Assembly: GCA_016744575.1 (NCBI GenBank)
Contig: JADGEC010000008.1
Location: 1 to 53,044 of the forward strand
Length of the DNA: 53,044 nucleotides
Reading direction: 5' to 3'
Source: Sulfurimonadaceae bacterium
GTDB taxonomy: Bacteria; Campylobacterota; Campylobacteria; Campylobacterales; Sulfurimonadaceae
Shown one piece after another: positions 16,301 through 25,719 of this stretch. How positions within the stretch are numbered: the stretch's first letter is position 1; the number at the start of each line of letters is the position of its first letter. The position numbers and the translations under genes are program-made. The notes below the pieces were generated by a model. It did not search any database. It was not told the origin of the DNA and saw nothing but the letters and a program-made list of their open reading frames with translations.

Positions 16301-17871
16301 TGATGCTCTCTATTCTACCGATCGAGTATGGACAACAGGGGGCATTACTCTCTATCGCAGTAGATATGACCGAACGCCTGAAGATGGAAGATGCACTCAT
16401 CGACGCAAAGGAGAGAGCAGATATAGCAAACCGTTCAAAATCTGAGTTTCTGGCCAACATGAGCCATGAGATAAGAACACCGATGAACGCTATCATCGGA
16501 TTTACGGAACTCCTAAACGATCAGGTCAAAGAGCCACGTCTCAAGTCTTATGTAAAGACCATCCAAAGCGCCGGTAATACCCTGTTGACCCTTATCAATG
16601 ATATCCTGGACCTCTCCAAGATCGAGGCTGGGAAAATGGAGATCGATAAAAGACCGACAGACCTCTTTGTACTTAGCGAAGAGGTGAGCGCTATCTTTAT
16701 GATGAGTGTTCGCAGTAAAGGTCTGGACCTCATCGTCGATGTCGATGAGGTCACACCTAATAGCCTGCTTATTGATGATGTCCGTCTGCGTCAGGTACTG
16801 CTCAACCTTATTGGCAATGCTGTGAAGTTCACTGACCAAGGAGTCATTCGATTGAAGATCAAGTTGCTGAAGAACGATGCCCATCATAGTAAGGTAGACC
16901 TTGAGATCAAGATCGAGGACAGTGGCATAGGCATACCCCCTGAGCAGCTTGAGCACATCTTTAAAGACTTTGTGCAAAGAGAGGGACAAGATAACCGCAA
17001 GTTCGGTGGGACTGGTCTGGGCTTGTCTATATCCAAACGTCTTTGTGAGATGATGGGTGGTGAGATATCCGTCGAGAGCCTTGTGGGAGAGGGTACGACT
17101 TTTTGCGTTCGTCTTCCTGAAATAGATATTGCATCAGTTCAACATGAAAAGCAGTTGAAAAAGAGTCCGACGATAGATACTCGCGCTATTGTCTTTAGAG
17201 CGGCTAAGTTCATGGTAGTGGATGATATCGCGGATAATCGTGACCTGATAGTAAATATCTTTGAAGACTCAGCTCTGGAAGTGGTGACTGCAGCCGATGG
17301 TCTTGAGGCCATAACAGTGTATAAGGTGCATAAGCCAGACTTGATATTAATGGACATAAGAATGCCAAAGATGGATGGTTATAAGGCAGCTTCTGAGATC
17401 AAAAAAATCGCAGATGTCCCTATCGTCGCCTTAACAGCATCGGTGATGAAAGATGATTATGAACGCTCAAAGAGAGAGGACTTTGATGGATACCTGAGAA
17501 AGCCTGTACTTAGAGATGAGCTGTTTTTAGCCTTGAGTCGCTTTCTTGAATATGATGATATCATCTCTGTTCATGATCATCAGAGCAGTATTGAGCTTTC
17601 TCATAAAGCTAAAGTAAATCTGGCTCTGATCATTAAGACGATGAGTGAGGAGATCACCCCGGTACAGGTACAGGCACTGAAAAGTAATAATATTGCTGAG
17701 ATCAAAAGTGTGGCATCTTTGCTTCACGCATTGTCAGAGACCTATGAGGTCGATCTGCTTAAAGTGTACGCCGAGGAGCTTTATGCTGCGGTAGATGCTT
17801 TTGATATAGGTAAGATGGGAGCGTTGTTACATGAATATACCAGACTTGAAGAGAAGATGGCTTCATTATGA
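13273..17871 (+). CDS. Hybrid histidine kinase with three periplasmic solute-binding domains (BvgS-like)
   Basis: About 1532 residues from ATG 13273, which starts a signal peptide (FRLFFLFFFLC) and overlaps the preceding gene by 29 nt; a start at 13186 would put coding sequence before the signal. Three tandem family-3 solute-binding domains follow, each beginning with the motif EQQWIDEHP, ERQWIVEHG or EKWIKEHP. Then one membrane helix (about 755-775), two PAS domains, HisKA with MSHEIRTPMN (His1065), an HATPase domain (GIGIPPEQLEHIF, GGTGLGLSIS) and a receiver (Asp1361). A C-terminal helical tail of about 100 residues lacks a clear Hpt histidine. BvgS proteins usually have two binding domains; three is unusual. 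The partner is likely the HD-GYP regulator just upstream. Confidence 0.93.
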   Translation: MNSSLSPNFRLFFLFFFLCRLTLSALTFTPGEQQWIDEHPVIKMGADYSWPPYDFVDSSGRHVGIAADILTLIEKKSGLSFDVRPGIWSEVMTQMRTGGLDGLTCAVKTSDREQTLKFTTPYVSMALAIVVKGGRQDIYTVDDLDGKVVAVNSGSYLHEWLVSHYPNIRLYLTSSNDASVEAVSFSHADAYIGNIAVANYIIKTKYLSNLKIVNKVPDMKTDVSVAISKENPLLFSIIEKTLADISQDERNKITQRWSLLSQTELEHSAALSRDERQWIVEHGTVSVGGESDWAPFDFVDDQGAYSGIANDYLILLAQKTGLKFDVIVDQWSNTLQKMKDKKIDLLPAIYYTEERSQYMDYSRPYFEMLDYFFIRDDLDVKSLADLNGKRVAMPKDFAHVEILKREFPLIKIITVETFSDTIDAVLEDRADMLFDTYVSLTHVLQKESIDTIIPFKSYRGNGTVKLHMSTDKEAPLLASIIDKGLAAISSAEKKEIYARWIGREPMVEQKRVELTRGEEKWIKEHPTLTYSEIDWTPMSILKDGEMVGILREYLEKITDRTGLTFKYMPSASWPDVLQAFKKGVIDFIPGVGKNAHESSLGLTSRTFASFPFVLVTRHEESFINDIDELEEMGKTIAVPKYWSSHNYLVTQRPNIKIIETSDAFEALELVKKGEAYAFLGHMAVAMHHVGTYYPNELHIAGKIDFDFDHQLLLQKEDTVLLSILNKAIDSISEQEQMAIRNKWIKVNVKEAQDLTFLWKYLLLVLFVFALFVYWNRKLSREVVWRKRIEDALLVEKENFKVLFEKVSDGNLIIQKGRFIAGNEAALRMFGLDDISTLLESRPEDWSPPFQSDGFASDKKSDEMIDRCLKTGEHRFEWIHQDIDGNEFWVDVGLTRINYQGDKAIYVVWRDISEQKLLEKSLKQSEAQIRMILDHIPLLVIVTSYDGKILMANPQALNKYGFTPQVLSEANILEYYADPEERDIILQTLQIYGKVEQKIVKFKIDDVIHAMMLSILPIEYGQQGALLSIAVDMTERLKMEDALIDAKERADIANRSKSEFLANMSHEIRTPMNAIIGFTELLNDQVKEPRLKSYVKTIQSAGNTLLTLINDILDLSKIEAGKMEIDKRPTDLFVLSEEVSAIFMMSVRSKGLDLIVDVDEVTPNSLLIDDVRLRQVLLNLIGNAVKFTDQGVIRLKIKLLKNDAHHSKVDLEIKIEDSGIGIPPEQLEHIFKDFVQREGQDNRKFGGTGLGLSISKRLCEMMGGEISVESLVGEGTTFCVRLPEIDIASVQHEKQLKKSPTIDTRAIVFRAAKFMVVDDIADNRDLIVNIFEDSALEVVTAADGLEAITVYKVHKPDLILMDIRMPKMDGYKAASEIKKIADVPIVALTASVMKDDYERSKREDFDGYLRKPVLRDELFLALSRFLEYDDIISVHDHQSSIELSHKAKVNLALIIKTMSEEITPVQVQALKSNNIAEIKSVASLLHALSETYEVDLLKVYAEELYAAVDAFDIGKMGALLHEYTRLEEKMASL

Positions 17872-17915
17872 TGGGCATGGGACCTGAGCATTATAATAAG
17901 CTCTGTCATAGGGTA

Positions 17916-18158
17916 TTACTTTAGCATCGCCTCTTTTTCTCTCTTCGTGAGCTGCTTGATGGCATATTCACGCTTTGATGCAGCACTTTTATCCTTACAG
18001 GGCTCCGAGTAGACTATTTTGACAGGACGTCGGTTTCGGGTATATTTAGCTCCTTTTGGAGAGCCATTATGTTCACCCAGACGTCGCTCAAGATCAGTAG
18101 TGATACCGGTATAAAGAGTATTGTCACTGCAGCGGAGTATATAGACAAAATATGACAT
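17916..18158 (-). CDS. GIY-YIG nuclease-superfamily protein
   Basis: An 80-residue single-domain protein (UPF0213/YhbQ type). The GIY-YIG core is YILRCSDNTLYTGITTDLERRLGEHN with the later RPVKIVYSE and Glu in KREYAIKQL. Members are small putative DNA nucleases of uncertain role. The gene converges with the hybrid kinase on the plus strand and lies 30 bp downstream of the short adenylate-kinase gene, on the same strand. Confidence 0.88.
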   Translation of the reverse strand: MSYFVYILRCSDNTLYTGITTDLERRLGEHNGSPKGAKYTRNRRPVKIVYSEPCKDKSAASKREYAIKQLTKREKEAMLK

Positions 18159-18188
18159 GTGAGAAGAAAGTCCCCTGAGAAGGGTGCT

Positions 18189-18767
18189 TTAGATCTTGCT
18201 TTTGACGAATGTCTCCATCTCGTCGACGATCATCTCGATAGTACGTTCTCCATCGATCTTACGCAGTATACTTCTGTCCGTGTAGAACCCTTGAATGTCT
18301 GCAAGAGGTTCTGTGTAGACCTTCATACGATTGTCAAAGACTTCGTTGTTGTCATCAGCACCGCGTGCACGTCCAAGGACGCGGTCACGCGCGACAGCCT
18401 CACTCACTTCGACTTCGATGACATTGAGAAGCTGGACACTCTTCTCATCAACAAGATAATCATCTAAGGCACCCATCTGCTCCTGTGAGCGTGGATAACC
18501 GTCGATGATGACTACGTCAGTCGGAGCACGTTTGATAGCTGCGATGATAGTCTCAATAGCAATAGTGATAGGGACAAGGTTGCCTTTGCTGATGACATTA
18601 TCAATGATCTTACCGCGTTCACTGCCGCTTGCGACTTCGGCTCTAAACATATCGCCGGTGGAGTAGTGAGTGATCTTCTCACTATTACGTTCAGCGATCA
18701 TCTCTGCATCAGTCGTCTTACCTGAACCCGGAGCACCGATGATCAGAAACAGTCTCTTTAAAGCCAC
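18189..18767 (-). CDS. adk: Short-form adenylate kinase / nucleoside-monophosphate kinase
   Basis: A 192-residue P-loop kinase: GAPGSGKTT (11-19), HYSTGDMFR, VVIIDGYPRS. The LID region is short (LGRARGADDNNEVFDNRM), as in the adenylate kinase of Campylobacter and Helicobacter, which is encoded next to aspS. The start is GTG at 18767, 3 nt after the aspS stop codon, so it is translated from the aspS transcript. With the long-form enzyme at 11008 also present, the two may be redundant or this one may prefer another nucleotide (for example UMP/CMP); the sequence alone does not decide. Confidence 0.85.
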   Translation of the reverse strand: MALKRLFLIIGAPGSGKTTDAEMIAERNSEKITHYSTGDMFRAEVASGSERGKIIDNVISKGNLVPITIAIETIIAAIKRAPTDVVIIDGYPRSQEQMGALDDYLVDEKSVQLLNVIEVEVSEAVARDRVLGRARGADDNNEVFDNRMKVYTEPLADIQGFYTDRSILRKIDGERTIEMIVDEMETFVKSKI

Positions 18768-18770
18768 TGT

Positions 18771-20531
18771 TTACGCCTGCTGTTTTTTCTCGCGAAGTCT
18801 GATATGCAGATCTCGCAGCTGGTCGTTCTCGACAGAGTTTGGTGCGTCAGTCAAGATACATGATGCTTTTTGTGTCTTAGGGAAAGCGATGACATCACGG
18901 ATGCTCTCTTTTTTAGTAAGCAGCATGATCATACGGTCAAAGCCCATGGCAAAACCGCCGTGAGGAGGCGCACCGAACTTCAATGCATCAAGTAAGAAAC
19001 CGAACTTCGCTTGAGCCTCTTCTTCGCTGATACCAAGCAGTTCAAAGATCTTGGCCTGAACGTCTTGTTTATGGATACGGATAGAGCCGCCTCCAAGCTC
19101 GACACCGTTCAATATGATGTCGTAAGCGATCGACTCAATATCTTCGAGATGATCATGGTCAAGGTCTTTAGGCATGGTGAATGGGTGGTGAAGTGCTTTG
19201 ATCTTCCCTTCCTCGACTTCAAACATCGGGAAGTCGACTACCCAGCTGAAGTTGAAGACATCCGGGTCAGCAAGCTTCATCTTCTCATGTTCAGCTATGA
19301 AGATACGGAAGCGTCCCATGTAATCTAAGACTGTCTTTTTGTCTCCTGCACCGAAGAAGACGACATCACCGACTTCCATCTGTGTGCGTTCGATCAACAG
19401 GTCGATATCAGCCTGCTCGAAGAACTTGATCAATGGCCCTTTGAGTCCATCTTCTTTCAATTGAAAATAACCCAGTCCTTTAGCACCAAACTTACGGACA
19501 TACTCCTCAAAACCTTTCATCTCACGTTTAGAGAAGACAAGGTCTGCACCTGGGACTCGTAGTGCTTTGATGCGGTTCTTCTTCGGATCGGTCGCAACAG
19601 AGGAGAAGATCTCGTTATCACAACGCTCGAAGATATCGATGACATCGACCATCTCCAGTCCATAGCGAAGATCTGGTTTATCAGAGCCGTATTTTTCCAT
19701 GGCGTCAGTGTGTCGCATACGTGGGAACGGTGCTTTGATCTCATGACCTACCGCGCCAAAGATACCGACGATAAGCTCTTCAGCGACGGCGATGACATCG
19801 TCTTGGTCACAGAAACTCATCTCTACATCGATCTGAGTGAACTCAGGCTGTCTATCAGCACGCAAGTCTTCATCACGGAAACATTTGGCGATCTGAAAGT
19901 AGCGGTCAAAACCGCCGACCATCAGTAGCTGTTTGAAAAGCTGAGGAGATTGCGGCAGGGCATAGAACTCGCCATCATGTACACGACTTGGTACCAGATA
20001 GTCACGTGCGCCTTCTGGAGTAGACTTGGTCAAGATCGGTGTCTCGACCTCAAGAAAACCAAGACCATCGAGAACATTTCGTGCAGCGATAGCCGCTTTT
20101 GAACGCAGACGGAAAATATCGAAAGAGCTCTTTGAACGCAGGTCAAGATAGCGGTATTTGAGTTTTGTCTCTTCACCGACCTTCTCATCACCGATGACGA
20201 ACGGCATCGGAGCACTGCGGTTTTCGATGATAAGCTCATCGACTACGATCTCGATCGCACCGGTCTCAAGGCGTGGGTTCACCAGACCTTCACCGCGCAG
20301 GCGTACTTTTCCGATCGCGCGTATTACAAACTCGTCACGTATCTCGTTGGCTGTCTTGTGCGCCTCGACATTATCTGCCGGGTCACAGACAAGCTGGATA
20401 AGGCCGTTCTTATCACGGATATCGATAAAGATGACCCCGCCATGGTCACGATAGCTGTTTGCCCAACCGGCAAGAGTGACGGTCTCACCGACATTGTTCT
20501 CGTTTAGTTCTGTACTGTAATGACTTCTCAA
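18771..20531 (-). CDS. aspS: Aspartyl-tRNA synthetase
   Basis: A 586-residue class II synthetase of bacterial type: an OB-fold anticodon-binding domain (about 15-105), catalytic motifs ([32 protein letters not shown]) and the inserted GAD domain. It charges tRNA-Asp; in Campylobacterota, where asparagine synthetase is usually absent, the enzyme is commonly non-discriminating and works with GatCAB, which I infer from the group. The start is TTG at 20531, with GAGGA 9 nt upstream; a TATAAT lies on the minus strand at 20567-20562. First gene of a two-gene operon with the short adenylate kinase. Confidence 0.97.
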   Translation of the reverse strand: MRSHYSTELNENNVGETVTLAGWANSYRDHGGVIFIDIRDKNGLIQLVCDPADNVEAHKTANEIRDEFVIRAIGKVRLRGEGLVNPRLETGAIEIVVDELIIENRSAPMPFVIGDEKVGEETKLKYRYLDLRSKSSFDIFRLRSKAAIAARNVLDGLGFLEVETPILTKSTPEGARDYLVPSRVHDGEFYALPQSPQLFKQLLMVGGFDRYFQIAKCFRDEDLRADRQPEFTQIDVEMSFCDQDDVIAVAEELIVGIFGAVGHEIKAPFPRMRHTDAMEKYGSDKPDLRYGLEMVDVIDIFERCDNEIFSSVATDPKKNRIKALRVPGADLVFSKREMKGFEEYVRKFGAKGLGYFQLKEDGLKGPLIKFFEQADIDLLIERTQMEVGDVVFFGAGDKKTVLDYMGRFRIFIAEHEKMKLADPDVFNFSWVVDFPMFEVEEGKIKALHHPFTMPKDLDHDHLEDIESIAYDIILNGVELGGGSIRIHKQDVQAKIFELLGISEEEAQAKFGFLLDALKFGAPPHGGFAMGFDRMIMLLTKKESIRDVIAFPKTQKASCILTDAPNSVENDQLRDLHIRLREKKQQA

Positions 20532-20561
20532 AAGCTAAAGTCCTCATAAAGATTTTTCGCG

Positions 20562-20567
20562 ATTATA
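20562..20567 (-). promoter_or_regulatory. -10 element of aspS-adk
   Basis: TATAAT on the minus strand (CGCTATAATCGCG context), 31 nt before the TTG start of aspS. Confidence 0.5.
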
Positions 20568-20691
20568 GCGAAGCATCACTTAAGGTCGGCTCTTTGGTAT
20601 AAACAAGGAAAATATCAAGAATAAGACCTAATGGAATCTTTCATCTTGTCGATATTGACTATTAGAATAATAATCTCAAATAAAGTCAACC

Positions 20692-23073
20692 ATGAAAAAC
20701 GATCAATTTCATATTAGCTCTGACATCATCTCGAAGCGTCTACTTTATGTAGTGTTGGCAGGTTTTATCGTGGTCACACTTTTCAGGCTTGGTTATCTAT
20801 ACAAGACTATGGAACATGATAAATATCGGTTTGCCAAAGAGGAGTCGAAGCTGCTTAGCACCTTCATGATGACGCACCGTACTTATTATCAGGACCTGTT
20901 TATCAACAAAGCCATCGATCTTACTGAAAAGACACTTCCGGCACTTCCGGCTTTTAGTGCCTCACAGATCTCTAAGGAGTTCTCACTCGACAACATACGC
21001 AACATCACGATTCAAACAGTCTCAGATGATGCAAGAAACGAGAAGAACCATGCTGACAAACAGGAGCGTCGTGCTATTGAGTTCTTTCGTGCCAATATCA
21101 AAGCTAAAGAGTATTATGACTATATCCCTACATCCAAAAGTATCGATGGGTCAGCTTATTATCAATACGCGATACCGTTAAAGATCACATCAAAATGTCT
21201 TCAATGCCACGGTGCCAGAGAAGATGCACCAGACTTTATCAGACAGAAGTATGACAAGGCGTATGATTATAAGCTTGGTGATATCCGTGGGATATTAAGC
21301 ATCAAAGTCCCGGAGTCAGGTATCTCAAATTATTTTACTCCGGGATTTTGGATGAACGTGCTCTATGACATGTTTCTCTTTACCGGACTTTTCTTAGCTA
21401 TACGATTTTTGATCCATAAGTTTCGTAAATTCTCAAAATCACTTGAATCAGAAGTGAAAAGACGTACTTATGACTTACAACATACTGTCACTATGTTAGA
21501 TGAGTATAAAAAAGCACTCGATGAGAGTGCTATCGTCTCTAAAAGTGACCCACATGGTAATATTACCTATGTCAACGATGCGTTTTGCAAGATCAGCGGT
21601 TATACAAGAGAAGAGCTCATAGGCAGAAACCATAGCATTCTCAGACCTGATGATACAAGTGATGCGTTCTATGTACGCCTTTGGAGAAAGATACTTGACA
21701 AAAAAGTCTGGCACGGGTTGATAAAGAACATCACTAAAGATGGTAGGCAATACTATGAGGACCTCAGTATCACACCGATACTTGACCAAAATGGTGAGGT
21801 CAAAGAGTTTATTGCCATAAAATATGATGTGACTGAATTGATCGAGAACCGTAAAGAGATCCAGAACATCTATACCATCGACAAGTTGACATCTCTGCCT
21901 AACAGGAGTCATTTCCTTGAAGACATAGTGGAGATACAGGCACCAAACCTCGCACTGATCAATATTGATGGCTTCAAGACCATCAATGACTATTATGGTA
22001 TCGCCAGTGGAGACGCGCTACTAAAACAGGTAGCGGATAAGCTAAAAAGTATGATCAAAAATGACCTTTTCACACTTTACCGTCTGCATGCTGATGAGTT
22101 CGCTGTCTTGGGTGTCGGGGTATTTGGTATTGATGAGTTTGTAGCACTAGTCCATCATTATGAGCTGGAGATCGAAAAGACAGAGTTCATAGTCGCCGAA
22201 GGCCAGGAGATCACATTCTCGGTCACTATCGGTTTTGGTTCCGGCAAGCAGGCCTTGGTGAAAGCTGATATGGCACTTAAAGTCGCCAAGACAGAGCACC
22301 TTGCGTACTTTGTCTACGATGAGACCTTAAACCTTGAAAGTCAGTACAAAGATAATATCCTGATGGTAAAAAGAGTCAAATCTGCGATCGAGGAGAAACG
22401 GATCATCTCTTATTATCAGCCTATCTTGCATATAGCATCGAATACCATACAAAAGCATGAGTCTCTGATACGGATGGTAGAAGGTGATGATGTCATCCCC
22501 CCAGGTGCTTTTCTGCCGGTAGCCAAACAGACAAAACAGTATTTTAGACTGACGGAAGTGATGGTAGACAACGTCCTCGATATGCTTGGCACTTATCAAG
22601 GTAGCATCTCTGTCAACCTTTCCATGGAGGACTTTTCTAATGAGAAGATGATGACGCATCTTAAAGAGCGACTTGATGGTCTTGAAGGTGCAGATCGATT
22701 GATATTCGAGATACTTGAGAGTGAAGCGATCGACAACTATGATGCCCTGTCTCGTAGTATTCGGGAGATAAAACAGCTTGGTGTCCAGATAGCTATTGAT
22801 GACTTTGGAAGCGGGTACTCCAACTTCTCTCACGTGATGCAACTTGCTGCGGACTATATTAAGATCGATGGCTCACTTATCCAGAACATCGATACCAACA
22901 AGAACTCAAGGATACTGGTAGAGGGCATCGTGGATTTTTCCAAACGTCTTCATATGCAGAGCATAGCTGAGTTTGTCGAGAGTAAGGAGATATTAGACAT
23001 CCTGAAAGAGATCGGTGTCGATTATGCCCAAGGATATCATATCGGTAAACCTGGACCAAATATCTCTTTGTAA
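20692..23073 (+). CDS. Heme-c sensor/PAS/GGDEF/EAL protein
   Basis: A 793-residue membrane protein. A first membrane helix (about 14-34) is followed by a periplasmic DUF3365-type domain with a c-type heme motif CLQCH (Cys169, Cys172, His173), then a second helix (about 220-240), a PAS domain (about 265-375), GGDEF (about 385-545) and EAL (about 555-790). The GGDEF signature is degraded to HADEF (466-470), so cyclase activity is unlikely. The EAL domain keeps ESLIR (Glu590), VNLS, EILESE, AIDDFGSG and YIKIDGS, so it should hydrolyse c-di-GMP. Probably a redox or gas sensor lowering c-di-GMP. It reads away from aspS and is followed by another c-di-GMP gene after 85 bp. Confidence 0.92.
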   Translation: MKNDQFHISSDIISKRLLYVVLAGFIVVTLFRLGYLYKTMEHDKYRFAKEESKLLSTFMMTHRTYYQDLFINKAIDLTEKTLPALPAFSASQISKEFSLDNIRNITIQTVSDDARNEKNHADKQERRAIEFFRANIKAKEYYDYIPTSKSIDGSAYYQYAIPLKITSKCLQCHGAREDAPDFIRQKYDKAYDYKLGDIRGILSIKVPESGISNYFTPGFWMNVLYDMFLFTGLFLAIRFLIHKFRKFSKSLESEVKRRTYDLQHTVTMLDEYKKALDESAIVSKSDPHGNITYVNDAFCKISGYTREELIGRNHSILRPDDTSDAFYVRLWRKILDKKVWHGLIKNITKDGRQYYEDLSITPILDQNGEVKEFIAIKYDVTELIENRKEIQNIYTIDKLTSLPNRSHFLEDIVEIQAPNLALINIDGFKTINDYYGIASGDALLKQVADKLKSMIKNDLFTLYRLHADEFAVLGVGVFGIDEFVALVHHYELEIEKTEFIVAEGQEITFSVTIGFGSGKQALVKADMALKVAKTEHLAYFVYDETLNLESQYKDNILMVKRVKSAIEEKRIISYYQPILHIASNTIQKHESLIRMVEGDDVIPPGAFLPVAKQTKQYFRLTEVMVDNVLDMLGTYQGSISVNLSMEDFSNEKMMTHLKERLDGLEGADRLIFEILESEAIDNYDALSRSIREIKQLGVQIAIDDFGSGYSNFSHVMQLAADYIKIDGSLIQNIDTNKNSRILVEGIVDFSKRLHMQSIAEFVESKEILDILKEIGVDYAQGYHIGKPGPNISL

Positions 23074-23158
23074 CACTCTTAAACGATTTGAAACTAATAT
23101 TATGTGATAATAACTGACATAAACGCAAGAGACTTGAAGTGCCTACCGGAGGATTAAG

Positions 23159-25564
23159 ATGATAACAGTACTTGGAGCTGATGGAAGCCATTCACACAAT
23201 AGCAAGGCATCATCGTTTTTGATCGACAGAAGCATCCTTATCGATGCAGGTAATGTCATAGAGGGTCTCGGATACACCTGCTGCAATATCGAGCATCTCT
23301 TTATCTCACATACCCATTTTGACCATATTTTGGACCTCCCTTTTATCCTTGAGAACCACTTCTCATGCAGTGACAGGACTTTAAAGGTCTATGCTTTGGA
23401 TGAGAACATCATCACGCTTCGAGAACATCTTTTAAATTGGGATATGTGGCCTGATTTCGAGAAGATAGAGTTGGAGAGGATCGATAGACCGGTGCTGGAG
23501 TTTATTCCAGTGAGTTTTGGAGACACCATAGTCATCGACGGGGTGGAGATAACCGTGCTGGAAGCGAACCATACCGTACCTGCTTGTGGTTACAAGGTAC
23601 AAAAAGGTCCTGAGGCTTTTGTCCTCAGTGGTGATACCTATTGCAATGATGCACTTATCGACTTTATTGACAGTGACAGCACCATCACATCACTGCTTAT
23701 CGATGTCTCTTTCTCTTCAGAGAAAGAGGAGCTCGCAAGCAAAAGCAAACACCTGACACCCCGACTGTTGGAGACGATGTTATCACGTCTGCAACGTAAG
23801 GATGTAATGATCTGTACCTATCATCAAAAACCTTTCTTTGTAGAGAAGATCGATAGAGAACTTGCTGACCTGGGTCTGTTGCGCAATGGGGGGAAACGTC
23901 TTGAGACAGGTGATATACTGGACCTTTTCACCCCAATACAAACGCGTCAGGAAGTAGAGAACGTCCAAAACGGCACCAGCGAGGGTGGACATCTCAAAAA
24001 TCTTTTTAAGATCGCCCAGACCATGCAGACTGAACAAGACCCTTCACATCTGCTTGAGATGATCGTCGACCAGGCGAAGAATTTCACCACCTCTGATGGT
24101 GCGACACTCTATATGCTCGATGCAGAAGTACAAGAGCTGGTATTTAAGATATCACACAATGATACACTCAATATCCATATCGATGACAGACACAGTGATG
24201 TGGTATGGCCAAACCTTCCACTTTACTTGGAAGATGCTCAGCCGAATGTCCACATGGTCGCGGCATTGTCTGCCTTGAACAAGCGTACGATCATGATCGA
24301 TGATGTCTATGATAATCGTGATTTTGATTTCACAGGGGCAAAGGCTTTTGATAAGAACACAGGATATCGTTCTCAGTCGATGTTAGTAGTACCTCTGCTT
24401 GATCATGAAGAGGAGGTCATAGGTGTCTTGCAGCTTATCAACAAAAGAGATAAACGTGGCGAGACGATAACGTTTGATGAACAAGACAGGGAGAGCACCC
24501 AGGCCTTGGCTTCGCAGGCTTCAGTCGCGATCATCAATAACAACCTCATAAAAGGTCTCGAAGAGTCATTTGAACTCTTCATCCGTACGATCGCCAAGGC
24601 GATCGATACCAAATCACACCATACAGGAGAACATGTACGACGGGTCGCTAAGATAGCAGATATGATCGCTAAAGCGATCGATAAAAGTGATGAAGGGATA
24701 TATAAGAAGATAGACTATAGTGCGAACGACCTTCGACAGATCCACCTTGCAGCTCTGCTACATGATGTTGGTAAGATCGCGACACCTGAATATATCATGG
24801 ACAAAAGTAATAAACTTGAGACTATTGTCGATAGGATCGAACTGATCGATGAGCGTGTCGAGATACTAAAGCGTGATGTAAGGATAAAGTATCTTGAAAG
24901 TGAGTTGGATGCCCTTCGTTCGGGTGAGTCTGTCCCTGCAGACTTGCGTGAGAGTGAGACCTTGGAGTTGGCCGAGCTTGATGCGATGTGTCTTTTTCTT
25001 CGCAAGACCAATGTAGGTAGTGAGTTCCTTGCTGATGATAAGATCGAATATCTGCATAGACTTGCGAAGATAGATTATAAGCTTGATGGAGTAGACACCA
25101 ATTTCTTAAGAGATGATGAGCTTAGGAACCTTTCGATCCGTAAAGGTACATTGACTGATGAGGAGCGTGATATCATCATCGACCATGCCCGTGTGACTGT
25201 CGAGATACTCAGTGCCATACCATTTCCTAAAGCACTGCAACGTGTCCCAGATATCGCCTGTAATCATCACGAACGACTTGATGGAAGCGGTTACCCGAGA
25301 CAGCTTAAGGGTGATGAACTGAGTCTCGAAGACAGGATCTTGGTCCTGGCGGATCTTTTTGAAGCACTCTCTGCCTCGAACCGCAGCTATAAGAAAGCAA
25401 ACTCTATGAGTGAGATCGCTTCGATCATTGAGAAGATCGTAGGTCTAGGGCATATTGATAGTGAGCTCGTGACGTTTTTCTTTGAGACAGGTATATATAG
25501 AGAATATGCACAGAGTGAATTGAATCCCTCGCAACAAGAGCATGTCAAACTGAACTTAAAATAG
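23159..25564 (+). CDS. Metallo-beta-lactamase/GAF/HD-GYP fusion
   Basis: An 801-residue soluble protein; ATG 23159 follows GGAGG at 6 nt. Residues 1-245 are a metallo-beta-lactamase fold close to cyclic-nucleotide phosphodiesterases and RNase Z relatives (HTHFDH, NHTVPACGY, LSGDTYCNDA, CTYHQKP). Residues about 275-455 are GAF (DQAKNFTTSDGATLYMLD, VPLLDHEEEVIGVLQLINK). Residues 470-790 are HD-GYP with HDVGK (His535, Asp536) and HHERLDGSGYP (His703). About 100 extra, mostly helical residues lie between the HD and GYP motifs. Two hydrolase domains of different nucleotide chemistry flank a ligand-binding GAF, suggesting crosstalk between second messengers; this is inference. Confidence 0.9.
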   Translation: MITVLGADGSHSHNSKASSFLIDRSILIDAGNVIEGLGYTCCNIEHLFISHTHFDHILDLPFILENHFSCSDRTLKVYALDENIITLREHLLNWDMWPDFEKIELERIDRPVLEFIPVSFGDTIVIDGVEITVLEANHTVPACGYKVQKGPEAFVLSGDTYCNDALIDFIDSDSTITSLLIDVSFSSEKEELASKSKHLTPRLLETMLSRLQRKDVMICTYHQKPFFVEKIDRELADLGLLRNGGKRLETGDILDLFTPIQTRQEVENVQNGTSEGGHLKNLFKIAQTMQTEQDPSHLLEMIVDQAKNFTTSDGATLYMLDAEVQELVFKISHNDTLNIHIDDRHSDVVWPNLPLYLEDAQPNVHMVAALSALNKRTIMIDDVYDNRDFDFTGAKAFDKNTGYRSQSMLVVPLLDHEEEVIGVLQLINKRDKRGETITFDEQDRESTQALASQASVAIINNNLIKGLEESFELFIRTIAKAIDTKSHHTGEHVRRVAKIADMIAKAIDKSDEGIYKKIDYSANDLRQIHLAALLHDVGKIATPEYIMDKSNKLETIVDRIELIDERVEILKRDVRIKYLESELDALRSGESVPADLRESETLELAELDAMCLFLRKTNVGSEFLADDKIEYLHRLAKIDYKLDGVDTNFLRDDELRNLSIRKGTLTDEERDIIIDHARVTVEILSAIPFPKALQRVPDIACNHHERLDGSGYPRQLKGDELSLEDRILVLADLFEALSASNRSYKKANSMSEIASIIEKIVGLGHIDSELVTFFFETGIYREYAQSELNPSQQEHVKLNLK

Positions 25565-25615
25565 TCTAACTAAGGCACACAGCCATATTTCTCTTGGCTG
25601 ATTCAGCGTTTTGGT

Positions 25616-25621
25616 TATAAT
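25616..25621 (+). promoter_or_regulatory. -10 element of the nadK-recN operon
   Basis: TATAAT preceded by TTGGT, about 100 nt upstream of the nadK start. The leader between shows no obvious hairpin. Confidence 0.45.
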
Positions 25622-25719
25622 GACATAAATACAACATATCCTGTAGAACACAAAGAAGTACCAGAGACCTGATATAGCGGCTTTGGACTGATATCTAAAT
25701 AGCGTATAAAGGTCTACTT

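Noticed and set aside
16513-16989. 158-codon minus-strand frame within the hybrid kinase
   Set aside because: Antisense to the conserved HisKA/HATPase coding sequence; no ribosome-binding site or recognisable domain.
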